64,000 nucleotides of DNA from contig JAFAYI010000018.1 of NCBI GenBank assembly GCA_019240475.1, positions 176,641 through 240,640 on the forward strand, in the 5' to 3' direction. The position numbers were made by a program, and so were the translations under genes. Shown here in pieces: positions 54,668 to 64,000 of this stretch. The notes under the pieces are model-generated. The model was not told the origin of the DNA, searched no databases, and worked only from the letters and a program-made list of their open reading frames with translations. Within the stretch, counting starts at the first letter, position 1; every line of letters begins with the position of its first letter. This DNA comes from Acidobacteriaceae bacterium (GTDB taxonomy: Bacteria; Acidobacteriota; Terriglobia; Bryobacterales; Bryobacteraceae).

Positions 54668-57600
54668 ATGGCGCTTGGACAGAGTGACCAGTTCAAAGTA
54701 GCGATCATCGGTATGGCCGGGCGCTTTCCCGGAGCAAGGTCCCTGCAGGAGTATTGGAAGAACCTTCTCGACGGGGTCGAAACGGTAAAGCAGTATTCCG
54801 ACCATGAATTGCTACGAATGGGCGTGAGCCCGGACGATCTATCGGATGTGAACTTTGTCAGAGCGGGCTCCTCCATTGCTGGCAGGGATTTATTCGCAGC
54901 TTCATTTTTCGGCTACTCACCTCGTGAGGCCGAGCTTATGGACCCCCAGCACCGGTTATTCCTGGAGTGCAGTTGGGAGGCTATCGAGAATGCCGGTTAT
55001 GCGCCTCGCTCCGTAAAAGCCGAGACAGGGGTCTTCGCGGGAACCAGCCTCAGTAGCTATCTGCTTTTTAACCTCATCAATAATCCTTCGATACACGATC
55101 AGGAAGACGCATTCCAAGTGATGATTGGTAACGATAAGGATTTCCTTAGTACTCGAGTATCATACGAGTTTGACTTAAAAGGACCAAGTATAACAATTCA
55201 GAGCGGATGCTCCACTTCGCTCAGTGCTGTACACATCGCCGTTCAATTCCTACTTGCATGCCAATGCGATCTTGCCATTGCAGGAGGTGTTTCGGTTAGC
55301 GTTCCGCAACGCACCGGATATCGCTACGAACGCAATGGCATTGTTTCTCCGGACGGACATTGCCGCGCCTTTGATGCAGAATCCGCCGGTACTCTATTCG
55401 GCGAAGGGGTTGGCGTGGTCGTTTTGAAGAGGTTAGAGGATGCGGTACGCGACCGAGACTTTATCTATTCTGTGATCTTAGGAACAGCGGCGAATAATGA
55501 CGGTTCCTCCAAGTTAGGGTATACAGCGCCAAGCATTGATGGCCAAGCACAGGTAATTGAGAGGGCTCAGGCGATCGCCGGCATCGACGCGGAGACAGTG
55601 AGCTATGTCGAGGCACACGGGACGGCGACCGAACTGGGCGACCCGGTCGAGGTGGCTGCGCTAACGAAAGCATTTCGCAGAACCACTGGTCGAAGGGCGT
55701 TTTGCGGGCTAGGCACTGTGAAGAGCAACTTCGGCCATCTTGATGCGGCCGCGGGTATAGCTGGCCTGATCAAGGTTGCACTTATGTTGCACAATGAGCA
55801 GCTTGCTCCCAGTCTCCATTTTCAGAAACCTAATCCGAAGATTGATTTTGAGAATAGTCCTTTCTACGTAGTTACACAGAAGCGGGAGTGGGAATCGGAC
55901 GGACCGAGGCGGGCGGGTGTCAGCTCCTTCGGGATTGGGGGTACAAACGTTCATGCGGTTCTGGAGCAGGCGCCCACTTTTGCGCGGCGCCCGACTCGAC
56001 AGCCATGGCAAATACTGACCCTTTCAGCTCGGAGTGATTCCGCACTCGAACGTGCAACTTGCAACCTTGTTGATTTTCTGCAAACGCATCCAGACGAATC
56101 TCTCGCCGACATTGCGCATACACTTCAAACGGGAAGAGAGCAGTTCGAATATCGACGCTCAATTGTCTGCCGCGATCTTCTCGACGCTCAGCGGGCCGGG
56201 GCGGCGCACGATCCGGATCGCGTCTTTTCAGGTGTCCTCCAAGGCGGCCTGAAGGTGGCTTTCATGTTTCCCGGCGGCGCGACTCAGTATCCCGGAATGG
56301 GCCGCGAACTCTATGACGTCGAACCCGAGTTTCGCAAACAGATTGATCTTTGTTCGTCCTTACTTGCGCCGGAATTGGGATACGATCTACGCGATGTGCT
56401 CTATGGTCCAGTTGAAGCGGCACAGCACATCGCCGCCGAGATGATCCGGCCATCAATTGGATTACCCTCAATCTTTGTGACCGAATACGCTCTAGCTCGA
56501 TTGCTCATGTCTTGGGGCATTTCTCCGAGTTATATGTTGGGTCACAGCCTTGGGGAGTATGCCGCGGCGTGCTTGGCGGGTGTTTTCTCGATACAGGCTG
56601 CCCTTTCCCTTGTGGTTGCGCGCGGACGGCTCTTGGAAACTCTATCCTGCGGTTCGATGCTCAGCGTGTGTATGTCGGAAAGCGAGATCCGTAGCCTCAT
56701 CGACGAGGAAGTCTCAGTCGCCGCGGTCAATGCTCCCGATCAGTGTGTCTTATCCGGACCCGCTGATGCGATCCAGCGGCTATCGGGCATTCTGTCCGAT
56801 GATAATGTCGAATTCCAGCGACTTCACATCAATACGGCCGCACATTCGTCGCTGGTGGAACCGATAACCGGGCCTTTTCGTCAGCGCCTTCTTCAGATCG
56901 AATTGAGCACTCCTTCTATTCCATTCATTTCAAATCTGACGGGAACGTGGATCAAAAGCGAGGAAGCATGTAATCCGGAGTACTGGGTTCAGCACCTTCG
57001 TAACACAGTGCGCTTTGCAGACGGCCTTAAAGAACTAATGACGAAAGAGGATACATTCGCTATCGAGGTCGGCCCATCCCGTACTCTGACTGGTCTGGCA
57101 GTATCACAACTCAAAGAGACGAACGGTCGAATTCAGGCGTGCTTGAGACATCCGCAGGATCCTGCGCCTGAGCTACAAGTCTTCTACACAGCACTCGCCA
57201 GAATGTGGACCGTAGGGGCCCAGATTGACTGGCATCGTTTTTCGTCCAACGGAGAACGTCGGCGCGTCCCATTACCCTCTTACCCATTTGAGCGCGAGCG
57301 GTACTGGATTGATCCAAAGGGCACGACGAACAGCAATAAAGGTAACGCGACCCGCTTAAAAGAGACAGACGCACTCTCTCGCGTATATTCACGATCATGG
57401 GTCGAAGCTCCTTTCCAGCCTTTCGACAGTCCTGCAAACACTGAGGCAGTGTGGTTGTTGCTGCTCGACGAGTTTGGCATCGGCGACTCGCTGCGTGAGT
57501 TGCTCGTTCTATCGAATTCGAAGATCGTTACCGCCAAACCGACAGATCACGTCAATTGCAGCGAAGCGGGAAATGGCGCGTGTTCAAGTCATACGGTCCC

Positions 57601-59287
57601 GGACTTTCAAGGTCTATTGGCAGATGCCTTTCATCCCCGAGTAACACTTAACGTGATTCACTGCTGGAGTGTGACGGAAAATGGGCAAGGATTACATGCA
57701 AGTGGATCCAAAGAGTTGCGAGACAGAACACTCTTCAGCTTCATTGAGCTTTGCAAGAGTCTAGAAGCGATAGGCAAATGGCATGCAATTCGGTTCTTTG
57801 TCGTATCGAACAATATGCTGCAGGTTAGTGGTGCAGATCTTGTGGCGCCAGAAAAGAGTTCCTTTGCTTCGGCGTGTCACGTAGCTGCCCAGGAAATCGA
57901 TAATTTCAGAAGTAAAGTGATAGACATTTCCCTCCAAGGCGAACGGACTTCTTGTGCGCGAAAAGTAGCGGAACAAGTGCTCAGAGAAATACACAGTTCA
58001 GATCGCGATAGCGTCGTAGCATATCGAGCGCTACGCCGCTGGGTGCCTACTTACAATATATTCTCCCCAAGTTCCGAGTCGGAAGGCAAGGCGCACATTC
58101 GTGGCGGGGGAATCTATCTCATTACCGGCGGAACTGGGGAACTCGGTCCGCTCGTTGCGGACTCATTCGCTGCCAGACAGCCTTGCAAGCTAGTTATAAC
58201 CGGACGCTCGACTTTTCCACCCAAGGAAGAGTGGGAAACTTGGCTACGGCTCCATGAAGCAGACGACAGGATCAGTCGTAAAATCCGAAAATTCAGCGAG
58301 GTCGAGGCTAAAGGGTCTGAGGTGACTTTGCTGACGGCCGATTCCTCGGATGAATCTCAAATGACCTTCGTCTTCCAAGAAATTCGTCGGAGATTTGGCG
58401 CTTTGCACGGTGTTGTTCATTTGGCGGGACTAACTGGGGTCGAAGTCGTGCGACTGATTACGGATCTGACAGAAGAGGAGTGTGAGCGTCAATTAGCTCC
58501 AAAGGCTAGAGGGTGCGAAGTCCTAAGACGCCTTCTCGAAGGTGAGCAAGCTGATTTTTGTTTGCTCTTTTCTTCGACGGCATCGATATTCGGCGGCACT
58601 GGGCTCATGGCGTACGCTGCGGCCAACGGCTTCATGGACGGCTTTATCGAGTCTCGCAACATTGCTTTAGGGCAGAGATGGTTCAGCATCAATTGGGATG
58701 GCTGGTTAACAGAGTCTTCGGCCGTACTTATCAACAGCGGAGCGAGCGCACTCGCTCAATTTTCTTTGTCGAGTGAAGAAGCGCTCCAGAGGATGCACGA
58801 AGTCTTGGCCCATGCGCGGCCCGGTCAATACGTTGTATCGAAAGGTGAAATACAGCCGCGTATCGACGATGCCGCTGTGAAAAGGCCACAACAAGCCCAA
58901 CCCGGATATTCGGTAGTGAAAAGTCGTCAACCCACAGGACTGATCGGGGGCTACAAGGCGCCGACGACTGAACTAGAACGTAAGATAGCGTCCGTTTGGG
59001 GTGAATGCTTAGGGCTCGATAAGATCGGACTACATGATAGCCTGTTCGAGCTTGGCGGCAACTCGCTTATTGCAATACGAATTGCATCAAAACTCACGCG
59101 CACTTTGGCGACCGATATCCCAGTAGGCAAGTTGTTTGAGTACCCAACCGTATTTAGCTTATCTAATAGCTTGAGCTCTCCACAACTAATGAATGAATGC
59201 GGGAAAGGTAAAACCAGGGGCAAGTTGCGGCGGGAGACTCGTGCAGCGATGGCTCAAGCAAAGACTCAGTTAAACACCTCGAAATGA
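54668..59287 (+). CDS. type I PKS module 2: KS-AT-KR-ACP
   Basis: A 1539-residue PKS module. KS: Cys181 in SGCSTS, His317 in HGTAT, His357 in GHLDAAAG. AT (about 535-835) is intact: Ser627 in GHSLGEY and His726 in NTAAHSSLVEP; the motif around His is neither the usual malonyl AFH nor methylmalonyl YASH type, so the extender is uncertain. KR (about 1150-1400): TGGTGELG, Ser in FSSTAS, Tyr1316 in AYAAAN. ACP: Ser1466 in LGGNSL. There is no DH, ER or methyltransferase, so it should yield a beta-hydroxy acyl intermediate. A basic C-terminal tail of about 30 residues could be a docking element for PKS3, which starts 30 bases later. Confidence 0.94.
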   Translation: MALGQSDQFKVAIIGMAGRFPGARSLQEYWKNLLDGVETVKQYSDHELLRMGVSPDDLSDVNFVRAGSSIAGRDLFAASFFGYSPREAELMDPQHRLFLECSWEAIENAGYAPRSVKAETGVFAGTSLSSYLLFNLINNPSIHDQEDAFQVMIGNDKDFLSTRVSYEFDLKGPSITIQSGCSTSLSAVHIAVQFLLACQCDLAIAGGVSVSVPQRTGYRYERNGIVSPDGHCRAFDAESAGTLFGEGVGVVVLKRLEDAVRDRDFIYSVILGTAANNDGSSKLGYTAPSIDGQAQVIERAQAIAGIDAETVSYVEAHGTATELGDPVEVAALTKAFRRTTGRRAFCGLGTVKSNFGHLDAAAGIAGLIKVALMLHNEQLAPSLHFQKPNPKIDFENSPFYVVTQKREWESDGPRRAGVSSFGIGGTNVHAVLEQAPTFARRPTRQPWQILTLSARSDSALERATCNLVDFLQTHPDESLADIAHTLQTGREQFEYRRSIVCRDLLDAQRAGAAHDPDRVFSGVLQGGLKVAFMFPGGATQYPGMGRELYDVEPEFRKQIDLCSSLLAPELGYDLRDVLYGPVEAAQHIAAEMIRPSIGLPSIFVTEYALARLLMSWGISPSYMLGHSLGEYAAACLAGVFSIQAALSLVVARGRLLETLSCGSMLSVCMSESEIRSLIDEEVSVAAVNAPDQCVLSGPADAIQRLSGILSDDNVEFQRLHINTAAHSSLVEPITGPFRQRLLQIELSTPSIPFISNLTGTWIKSEEACNPEYWVQHLRNTVRFADGLKELMTKEDTFAIEVGPSRTLTGLAVSQLKETNGRIQACLRHPQDPAPELQVFYTALARMWTVGAQIDWHRFSSNGERRRVPLPSYPFERERYWIDPKGTTNSNKGNATRLKETDALSRVYSRSWVEAPFQPFDSPANTEAVWLLLLDEFGIGDSLRELLVLSNSKIVTAKPTDHVNCSEAGNGACSSHTVPDFQGLLADAFHPRVTLNVIHCWSVTENGQGLHASGSKELRDRTLFSFIELCKSLEAIGKWHAIRFFVVSNNMLQVSGADLVAPEKSSFASACHVAAQEIDNFRSKVIDISLQGERTSCARKVAEQVLREIHSSDRDSVVAYRALRRWVPTYNIFSPSSESEGKAHIRGGGIYLITGGTGELGPLVADSFAARQPCKLVITGRSTFPPKEEWETWLRLHEADDRISRKIRKFSEVEAKGSEVTLLTADSSDESQMTFVFQEIRRRFGALHGVVHLAGLTGVEVVRLITDLTEEECERQLAPKARGCEVLRRLLEGEQADFCLLFSSTASIFGGTGLMAYAAANGFMDGFIESRNIALGQRWFSINWDGWLTESSAVLINSGASALAQFSLSSEEALQRMHEVLAHARPGQYVVSKGEIQPRIDDAAVKRPQQAQPGYSVVKSRQPTGLIGGYKAPTTELERKIASVWGECLGLDKIGLHDSLFELGGNSLIAIRIASKLTRTLATDIPVGKLFEYPTVFSLSNSLSSPQLMNECGKGKTRGKLRRETRAAMAQAKTQLNTSK

Positions 59288-59317
59288 TTCATATCTAAGG
59301 CGCGAATAGGATTGTGA

Positions 59318-62300
59318 ATGTCAGAGGATGTCGGGAAAGTTGCAATAATTGGTATGTCCGGCTCGTTCCCTGGCAGCGCGGACCTGGATGAGTTTTGGAG
59401 CAATTTGTGTCTCGGCAGGGAATTAATTCGGTTCGGCGCATCGTCCGGATCAGGTGACTTACGCACAGATTCAAGCGCAGGCCGCTGGGTGCCGGTTGTA
59501 TCCTGCATGGATGGCATCGACTTGTTCGACGCCGAATTCTTTGGAATGAGCCCACACGAGGCTGAAATCACTGACCCACAACACAGAATCTTGCTCGAGC
59601 ATTCATGGCGGGCCATAGAGCATGCCGGGTACGACCCGCGTCGCCACAAAGGAGAAACCGGCGTATTCGCCGGGGCCACTATCAACACGTATCTGCTCCA
59701 GAATATTGCAGGCAATCCCGGCCTGATGCGCTCGTTAGACCCTGTCAAGCTTAACATCGGGAACGGCGCGGACTTCCTCACAACTCGAATTTCTTATAAG
59801 TTAAACCTGCATGGCCCGAGTCACACCGTGCAGAGCGCGTGTTCTACTTCGCTCGTCGCTGTCCATTGCGCCTGTCGTAGTCTTCTCGATTTTGAGTGCG
59901 ACATGGCCTTGGCAGGGGGCGTATCGGTCAACGTTACGCTTCTTGACGGATATTGGTACCAGGACGGCGGAATTCTCTCCCCTGATGGTCATTGCCGGCC
60001 GTTTGACCTCCAAGCGCAGGGTACGGTGTTTGGCAGCGGTGTGGGAGTAGTGATTCTCAAACGCCTGCAGGATGCGCTTGCTGATGGAGACTTTGTCCAC
60101 GCGGTCATCTGCGGATCGGCCATCAATAATGATGGCGCCCAAAAGGCAGGTTATACAGCTCCAAGCGTCGACGGCCAGACGGAAGTGATCGTAGAGGCCC
60201 TCAGCAGCGCCGGGATAGAGCCTGACAAAATCAGTTACGTCGAGTGTCACGGAACCGCGACGCCACTGGGTGATCCTATCGAGATCGGCGCCTTGACCAG
60301 GGCGTTTGGCGAGCGTAAGACGCAGCCCTGTGCGATAGGTTCGGTGAAAAGCAACATCGGGCATTTAGACGCAGCGGCCGGCATCACAGGTCTAATTAAG
60401 GTAGTGCTCTGCCTGAAAAATCGCCTGTTGCCGCCTAGCTTGCATTACGAGCGATCGAATCCTGAAATCAAGTTTTCAGAAACACCGTTTTATGTCAACA
60501 CCGAGCTTCTGCCATGGAAAAGCGGCGACGATCCGTTAAGAGCTGGAGTGAGCGCTTTCGGTGTGGGTGGAACGAATGCCCATATCGTGCTTGAAGAAGC
60601 TCTACGACTGACAGAAACCATACAAGCACGGAGCTGGCAAGTATTGCCGTTTTCAGCACGTACTAAGAAGGCGCTGGCGAATGTAGCACTCGAACTATCT
60701 ACCCACTTTCGAAAGCATGCGGATCTGAACCTTGAGGATGCCGCTTATACGTTGCAGACCGGACGGCACAGGTTTGCGCTTCGAACCGCGGTAGTGTGCC
60801 AAGATCGGCACCAGGCGGCTGAGTTATTAGAAGAAGCTGCTAAGAGGGTCAGCGAGGCGGAGGAAGTGCAGGAAAAAGCACCTTCCATCGTGTTCTTATT
60901 CCCTGGACAAGGAGCGCAGCGTGCAGCGATCGGCTCAGAGCTATATCAATGGGAGCCGGTCTTTCGTCAACACTTAGACCGATGCTCGGACATTTTGCGT
61001 CCGCATCTCGGGCTCGATCTGAATGCGATCGTGAAAGGAGAGCCGACGGGAGCGGAGCGCATTAATGAGACTTGGCTTGCGCAGCCCGTGCTGTTTTCCA
61101 TTGAGTATGCGCTCGCTCAGTTATGGATGTCGTGGGGTATCCAGCCCAGAGCGCTTGTGGGACACAGCTTGGGTGAATATACTGCGGCCTGCATCTCGGG
61201 GGTGATTAATGTCGAAGATGCTCTAGTGTTAGTCGCAGAACGCGGAAAACTGATGCAGCAGACGCCGCCGGGAGCGATGATCGCGGTATGGCTCCCTTGG
61301 GAACGAGTACAGGGATTAATGAATGGGGAGCTGGAAGTGGCGGCGATCAATGCCCCTAACATATGTGTAGTAAGCGGGGCGGCGTTGGCAATGGCGGATT
61401 TTGAAGACCGTCTCAACAGCGAACGGATCACCTGCCGACGGTTAGTAAGCACTCGGGCATTTCACTCAAAGTTGATGGATCCGGTGATTGAGCGCCATAT
61501 AGAAGAAATGAGCAGAATCGTGCTACGGGCGCCGAAAATTCCGTTAATATCCTGCGTAACGGGCAAATGGTTGCGCGAGGAGGAAGCGACGAATCCCGCG
61601 TACTGGGGGCAGCAAATGCGGGCGCCCGTGCGATTTTCCGATGGCTTAAGAGAAGTGATCCAGCAGGGCCATCAGGTGTTCCTGGAAGTTGGGCCTGGGA
61701 GAGGATTGTGTCACCTCGCATCGCTCCACTGCGAAGAAACTTTAAAACCGATGCTCTTGTCATCGTTGCCGGGCACAAACAATCGCTCCGAGTGCGAGAT
61801 GTTGATGAATGCTTTGGCCCGAATTTGGAGCGCGGGAGCGGAGACTGATTGGACCGCATTTCACGCCTGCGAACGCCGGCTGCGCATTCCTCTGCCGACA
61901 TATCCCTTTGAGCGTAGGCGCTATTGGATCGAATCGCGCATCTCAGCTCCAAACAGCGCTCCGTCATGCGCCGATCAAGAACCGAGTGACGCTTGTATCG
62001 CGCGGCCCTCGCCCTCGAATCCGCGTCCGGCGCTGCGCAATGAGTACGTTGCTCCGACAAATGAACTTGAAGAGACAGTTGTCACAGTTATGGAGAAAGT
62101 CTTGGGCATTCATCCCATTGGAGTTACGGACCGTTTCGGAGAACTCGGCGGGGATTCCTTAGCAGCGATAGGTCTGATCGCCGAACTCAATGCGACATTA
62201 CGATCTACTCTTACGGTCGTGGACTTTTACGACCAACCGACTGCACGGGAGGCAGCGTCGTTGGTAGCATCCACCCGAGTCTCTCAAATACCTGGTTCAC

Positions 62301-62413
62301 ATGATCGCGGTCGCGCTGAAAAAGAGGCGAATAAGACAACGCTTCGCGATAGTTATATCGGATTTCGGAAAGCGATTCGAAAAACTGACACCGAATGCGC
62401 AAATGACTTCTGA
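59318..62413 (+). CDS. type I PKS module 3: KS-AT-ACP
   Basis: A 1031-residue PKS module without reductive domains. KS: Cys175 in SACSTS, His311 in HGTAT, His349 in GHLDAAAG. AT (about 525-820): Ser617 in GHSLGEY and His716 in TRAFHSKLMDP, the AFH form typical of malonyl-CoA. ACP: Ser947 in LGGDSLAAIG. With no KR, the last extension leaves a beta-ketone. The C-terminal 50 residues after the ACP are polar (RAEKEANKTTLRDSYIGF) and may dock to the NRPS whose start is 184 bases downstream. Confidence 0.94.
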   Translation: MSEDVGKVAIIGMSGSFPGSADLDEFWSNLCLGRELIRFGASSGSGDLRTDSSAGRWVPVVSCMDGIDLFDAEFFGMSPHEAEITDPQHRILLEHSWRAIEHAGYDPRRHKGETGVFAGATINTYLLQNIAGNPGLMRSLDPVKLNIGNGADFLTTRISYKLNLHGPSHTVQSACSTSLVAVHCACRSLLDFECDMALAGGVSVNVTLLDGYWYQDGGILSPDGHCRPFDLQAQGTVFGSGVGVVILKRLQDALADGDFVHAVICGSAINNDGAQKAGYTAPSVDGQTEVIVEALSSAGIEPDKISYVECHGTATPLGDPIEIGALTRAFGERKTQPCAIGSVKSNIGHLDAAAGITGLIKVVLCLKNRLLPPSLHYERSNPEIKFSETPFYVNTELLPWKSGDDPLRAGVSAFGVGGTNAHIVLEEALRLTETIQARSWQVLPFSARTKKALANVALELSTHFRKHADLNLEDAAYTLQTGRHRFALRTAVVCQDRHQAAELLEEAAKRVSEAEEVQEKAPSIVFLFPGQGAQRAAIGSELYQWEPVFRQHLDRCSDILRPHLGLDLNAIVKGEPTGAERINETWLAQPVLFSIEYALAQLWMSWGIQPRALVGHSLGEYTAACISGVINVEDALVLVAERGKLMQQTPPGAMIAVWLPWERVQGLMNGELEVAAINAPNICVVSGAALAMADFEDRLNSERITCRRLVSTRAFHSKLMDPVIERHIEEMSRIVLRAPKIPLISCVTGKWLREEEATNPAYWGQQMRAPVRFSDGLREVIQQGHQVFLEVGPGRGLCHLASLHCEETLKPMLLSSLPGTNNRSECEMLMNALARIWSAGAETDWTAFHACERRLRIPLPTYPFERRRYWIESRISAPNSAPSCADQEPSDACIARPSPSNPRPALRNEYVAPTNELEETVVTVMEKVLGIHPIGVTDRFGELGGDSLAAIGLIAELNATLRSTLTVVDFYDQPTAREAASLVASTRVSQIPGSHDRGRAEKEANKTTLRDSYIGFRKAIRKTDTECANDF

Positions 62414-62597
62414 GTCTATGCGTACGAAGCTGTACTGGTCTGCCGCGTCGAGCGACACGGCTGAGGCTCCCGCTTCCGTCAGCGCCGAGTATGTTGCAGC
62501 TACGGTGAGTTGAAACGAAATAGGATACACGTGGTCAAAGGCAGTCATCGAGTCTAACTCGTCTTCATTTAGCTCTGTCGATTCAGGAGCAGATATC

Positions 62598-64000
62598 GTG
62601 AATAGATTCCCGCTATCTCCGGCACAAAAGCGACTCTGGTTTCTACATACGTTTGAGGAAGGCAGTACAGCTTACAACCTAAGTACGGTGTGGCTTTGCC
62701 GTGGTTCGCTTGATCGTTTAGCTCTCCAACGCGCATTCAATGAGGTGATAAGCCGGCATGAAACTTTGCGCTCCTTGTTCATAGAAGAGAACGGAATTCC
62801 TTATCAAGTCGTCAAAGATCAGTGGTTTCTGGAACTTCCGCTTTTATTCTTGACGCAGGATGAGATAGACATATTCTGCGAATCCGAGCCCAGGAATAGA
62901 TTTGAGTTGCGGACTGCGCCTGCAATTCGAGCTCACGTCATTCGCTTAAACGAAACACGCCATGTTGTGGTTGTGACACTGCATCACATTATTTGCGATG
63001 GGTGGTCGTTAAATATACTGCTGCGCGAAGTGGTGCAGCTTTATAAACACTATAAATCGGGGCAACCTCATCGAATAGCTCCTCTCAAGGTTCAATATCA
63101 CGAGGCCATCGAGAAGGAAGCGGAACGCATTCGCGATAGTTCTCTGGCGAGTGTGAACTATTGGCGAGAACAGTTGAGAGACCTGCCTTTCTTGGAGTTG
63201 CCCACCAAGCGCGATCATTCGGCCGAGCCAAGTTATAGCGCTCGAAAGGTCTTTGTGCGCTTGTCGACCGAACTGACAACGCGACTAAAAAAGTTTGCCC
63301 AAAATCAACGTGTCACGCTATTCATGGCCCTATTTGCGGGATATCAGCTGATGCTGAGCCGCTGGAGCGGGCAACAGGACTTTGCTGTAGGCGTGCCAAT
63401 TGCCAATCGACGGGGGCAAGAACAGGAAGAGCTGATCGGCCTTTTTCTAAATGAATTGATACTGCGCGTCGAGTTATATGGAGTTGAAACCGTTGAGCAG
63501 CTATTGAGCCGGGTGCGTAAGGTATGTCTTGAGGCCTACGCTCACCAGGATTTGCCACTTGACGAAATAGTTAAAGAGTTGAATCCGGAGCGGGCCTTGG
63601 AGAGGGCGCCGATGTTTCAGGCCTCGTTTGCCTTACAAAACGCGGGGGCGTGGCCGATGGAGGAGATTGCCGATTTGCGGGTCGAGCCACTTCCATCAGG
63701 CAATAGCGGCGCCACCACAGATCTGCACGCGTTGGTGTGGGAAGAGGACGGCTGTATCGAAGGCCATTTTTTGTATGCTGCCGATCTGTTTGCGAGGGAT
63801 ACCGTCGAACGGATGAGTGAGCACTGGAAAAGATTGCTGGAAGGGATAAGTGAGGGAGGGGATAAAAGGATCGAAGACCTGGAGATGCTGAGTTCGGTGG
63901 AGCGGTGGGAGGTGCTGTACGGATGGAACGATACGGGGGCGGAGTATGGGAGCGAGAAGTGCGTGCAAGAGGTTTTCGAGGAGCAGGCGGCGAAGAGGCC
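62598..64000 (+). CDS. NRPS, N-terminal condensation domain and start of adenylation domain (partial)
   Basis: The first 467 residues of a nonribosomal peptide synthetase that continues beyond the window. GTG 62598 follows AGGAGC at eight bases. The condensation domain runs from SPAQKRLWFL at residue 7 to about 430, with the catalytic HHxxxDG as His129-His130-Ile-Ile-Cys-Asp134-Gly135 in LHHIICDGWS, and later NELILRVEL and AYAHQDLPLDEIV. The linker WNDTGAEY and VFEEQAAKR open an adenylation domain. It would condense the PKS3 beta-ketoacyl chain with the first amino acid, possibly Dpg; the specificity residues lie outside. Confidence 0.95.
   Translation, partial: MNRFPLSPAQKRLWFLHTFEEGSTAYNLSTVWLCRGSLDRLALQRAFNEVISRHETLRSLFIEENGIPYQVVKDQWFLELPLLFLTQDEIDIFCESEPRNRFELRTAPAIRAHVIRLNETRHVVVVTLHHIICDGWSLNILLREVVQLYKHYKSGQPHRIAPLKVQYHEAIEKEAERIRDSSLASVNYWREQLRDLPFLELPTKRDHSAEPSYSARKVFVRLSTELTTRLKKFAQNQRVTLFMALFAGYQLMLSRWSGQQDFAVGVPIANRRGQEQEELIGLFLNELILRVELYGVETVEQLLSRVRKVCLEAYAHQDLPLDEIVKELNPERALERAPMFQASFALQNAGAWPMEEIADLRVEPLPSGNSGATTDLHALVWEEDGCIEGHFLYAADLFARDTVERMSEHWKRLLEGISEGGDKRIEDLEMLSSVERWEVLYGWNDTGAEYGSEKCVQEVFEEQAAKR

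Noticed and set aside
43194..62413. trans-AT PKS system
   Set aside because: PKS2 and PKS3 have integrated ATs with intact Ser and His, and no free-standing AT gene is seen. Only PKS1 carries a dead AT.
62301..62513. Plus-strand 70-codon frame between PKS3 and the NRPS
   Set aside because: Most of it overlaps the end of PKS3 in another frame and no family features or ribosome-binding site are seen; probably chance.
1..64000. CRISPR arrays, insertion sequences, prophage, rRNA
   Set aside because: No regularly spaced repeats, transposase or integrase motifs, phage structural genes or rRNA sequence were seen; the single lysozyme-like gene at 8083 is not enough for a prophage.

Overview
The window looks like a chromosomal segment from a soil-type Acidobacteriota, probably near Bryobacterales/Solibacter. 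This rests on family content: an 819-residue duplicated MacB/FtsX-type permease, a PEP-CTERM protein, a GMC oxidoreductase paired with a gluconate 2-dehydrogenase subunit-3 protein, an S9 peptidase, a FecR-domain surface protein and a WXXGXW-repeat protein. The affiliation is an inference, since no rRNA or marker gene is present.

Bases 1 to about 36,500 are GC-rich ordinary chromosome. In order they carry: a hydrolase and GMC/subunit-3 pair; rlmH and ku; an amino-acid permease with an aminotransferase; a lytic transglycosylase-like protein; EVE, FecR and S9 genes; a symporter, small membrane protein, galK and a frameshifted lctP; a Phd/PIN toxin-antitoxin pair; moaA and nadA; an alcohol dehydrogenase/SDR pair; an XRE-NfeD-flotillin-PspA operon; an ECF sigma operon; a three-part sulfotransferase-like protein; a DapA-like gene with a permease; an aldo/keto reductase; PEP-CTERM, GT39 and DsbA-like genes.

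A tRNA-Gly(UCC) gene at 36,560 marks a change in character. From there to the right end every gene points right, codon use is visibly more A/T-rich, and the genes form a natural-product cluster that runs out of the window. It opens with a NusG-family specialised antiterminator (LoaP/UpxY type) behind a good sigma-70-like promoter, then a long leader with a second promoter, a GT1 glycosyltransferase, the permease and a small secreted protein. The core is three modular PKS proteins and the start of an NRPS. Inserted between PKS1 and PKS2 is a complete cassette for the amino acid 3,5-dihydroxyphenylglycine (Dpg): an HpgT-like aminotransferase, DpgB, an MbtH-like protein, DpgA (type III PKS), DpgC and DpgD.

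Expected logic: DpgA/B/D make 3,5-dihydroxyphenylacetyl-CoA from malonyl-CoA, DpgC oxidises it to the glyoxylate, and the aminotransferase gives Dpg. The PKS line (KS-AT0-KR-ACP, KS-AT-KR-ACP, KS-AT-ACP) builds a short acyl chain whose last unit stays a beta-ketone and hands it to the NRPS condensation domain. Two features stand out: the first PKS has an acyltransferase domain without its catalytic Ser and His, and the MbtH protein lacks a signature Trp and has a long extra C-terminal domain. Dpg is best known from actinobacterial glycopeptide antibiotics, so a Dpg cassette in a PKS-NRPS cluster of this apparent origin is the most interesting content here. No rRNA, CRISPR array or transposase was seen.
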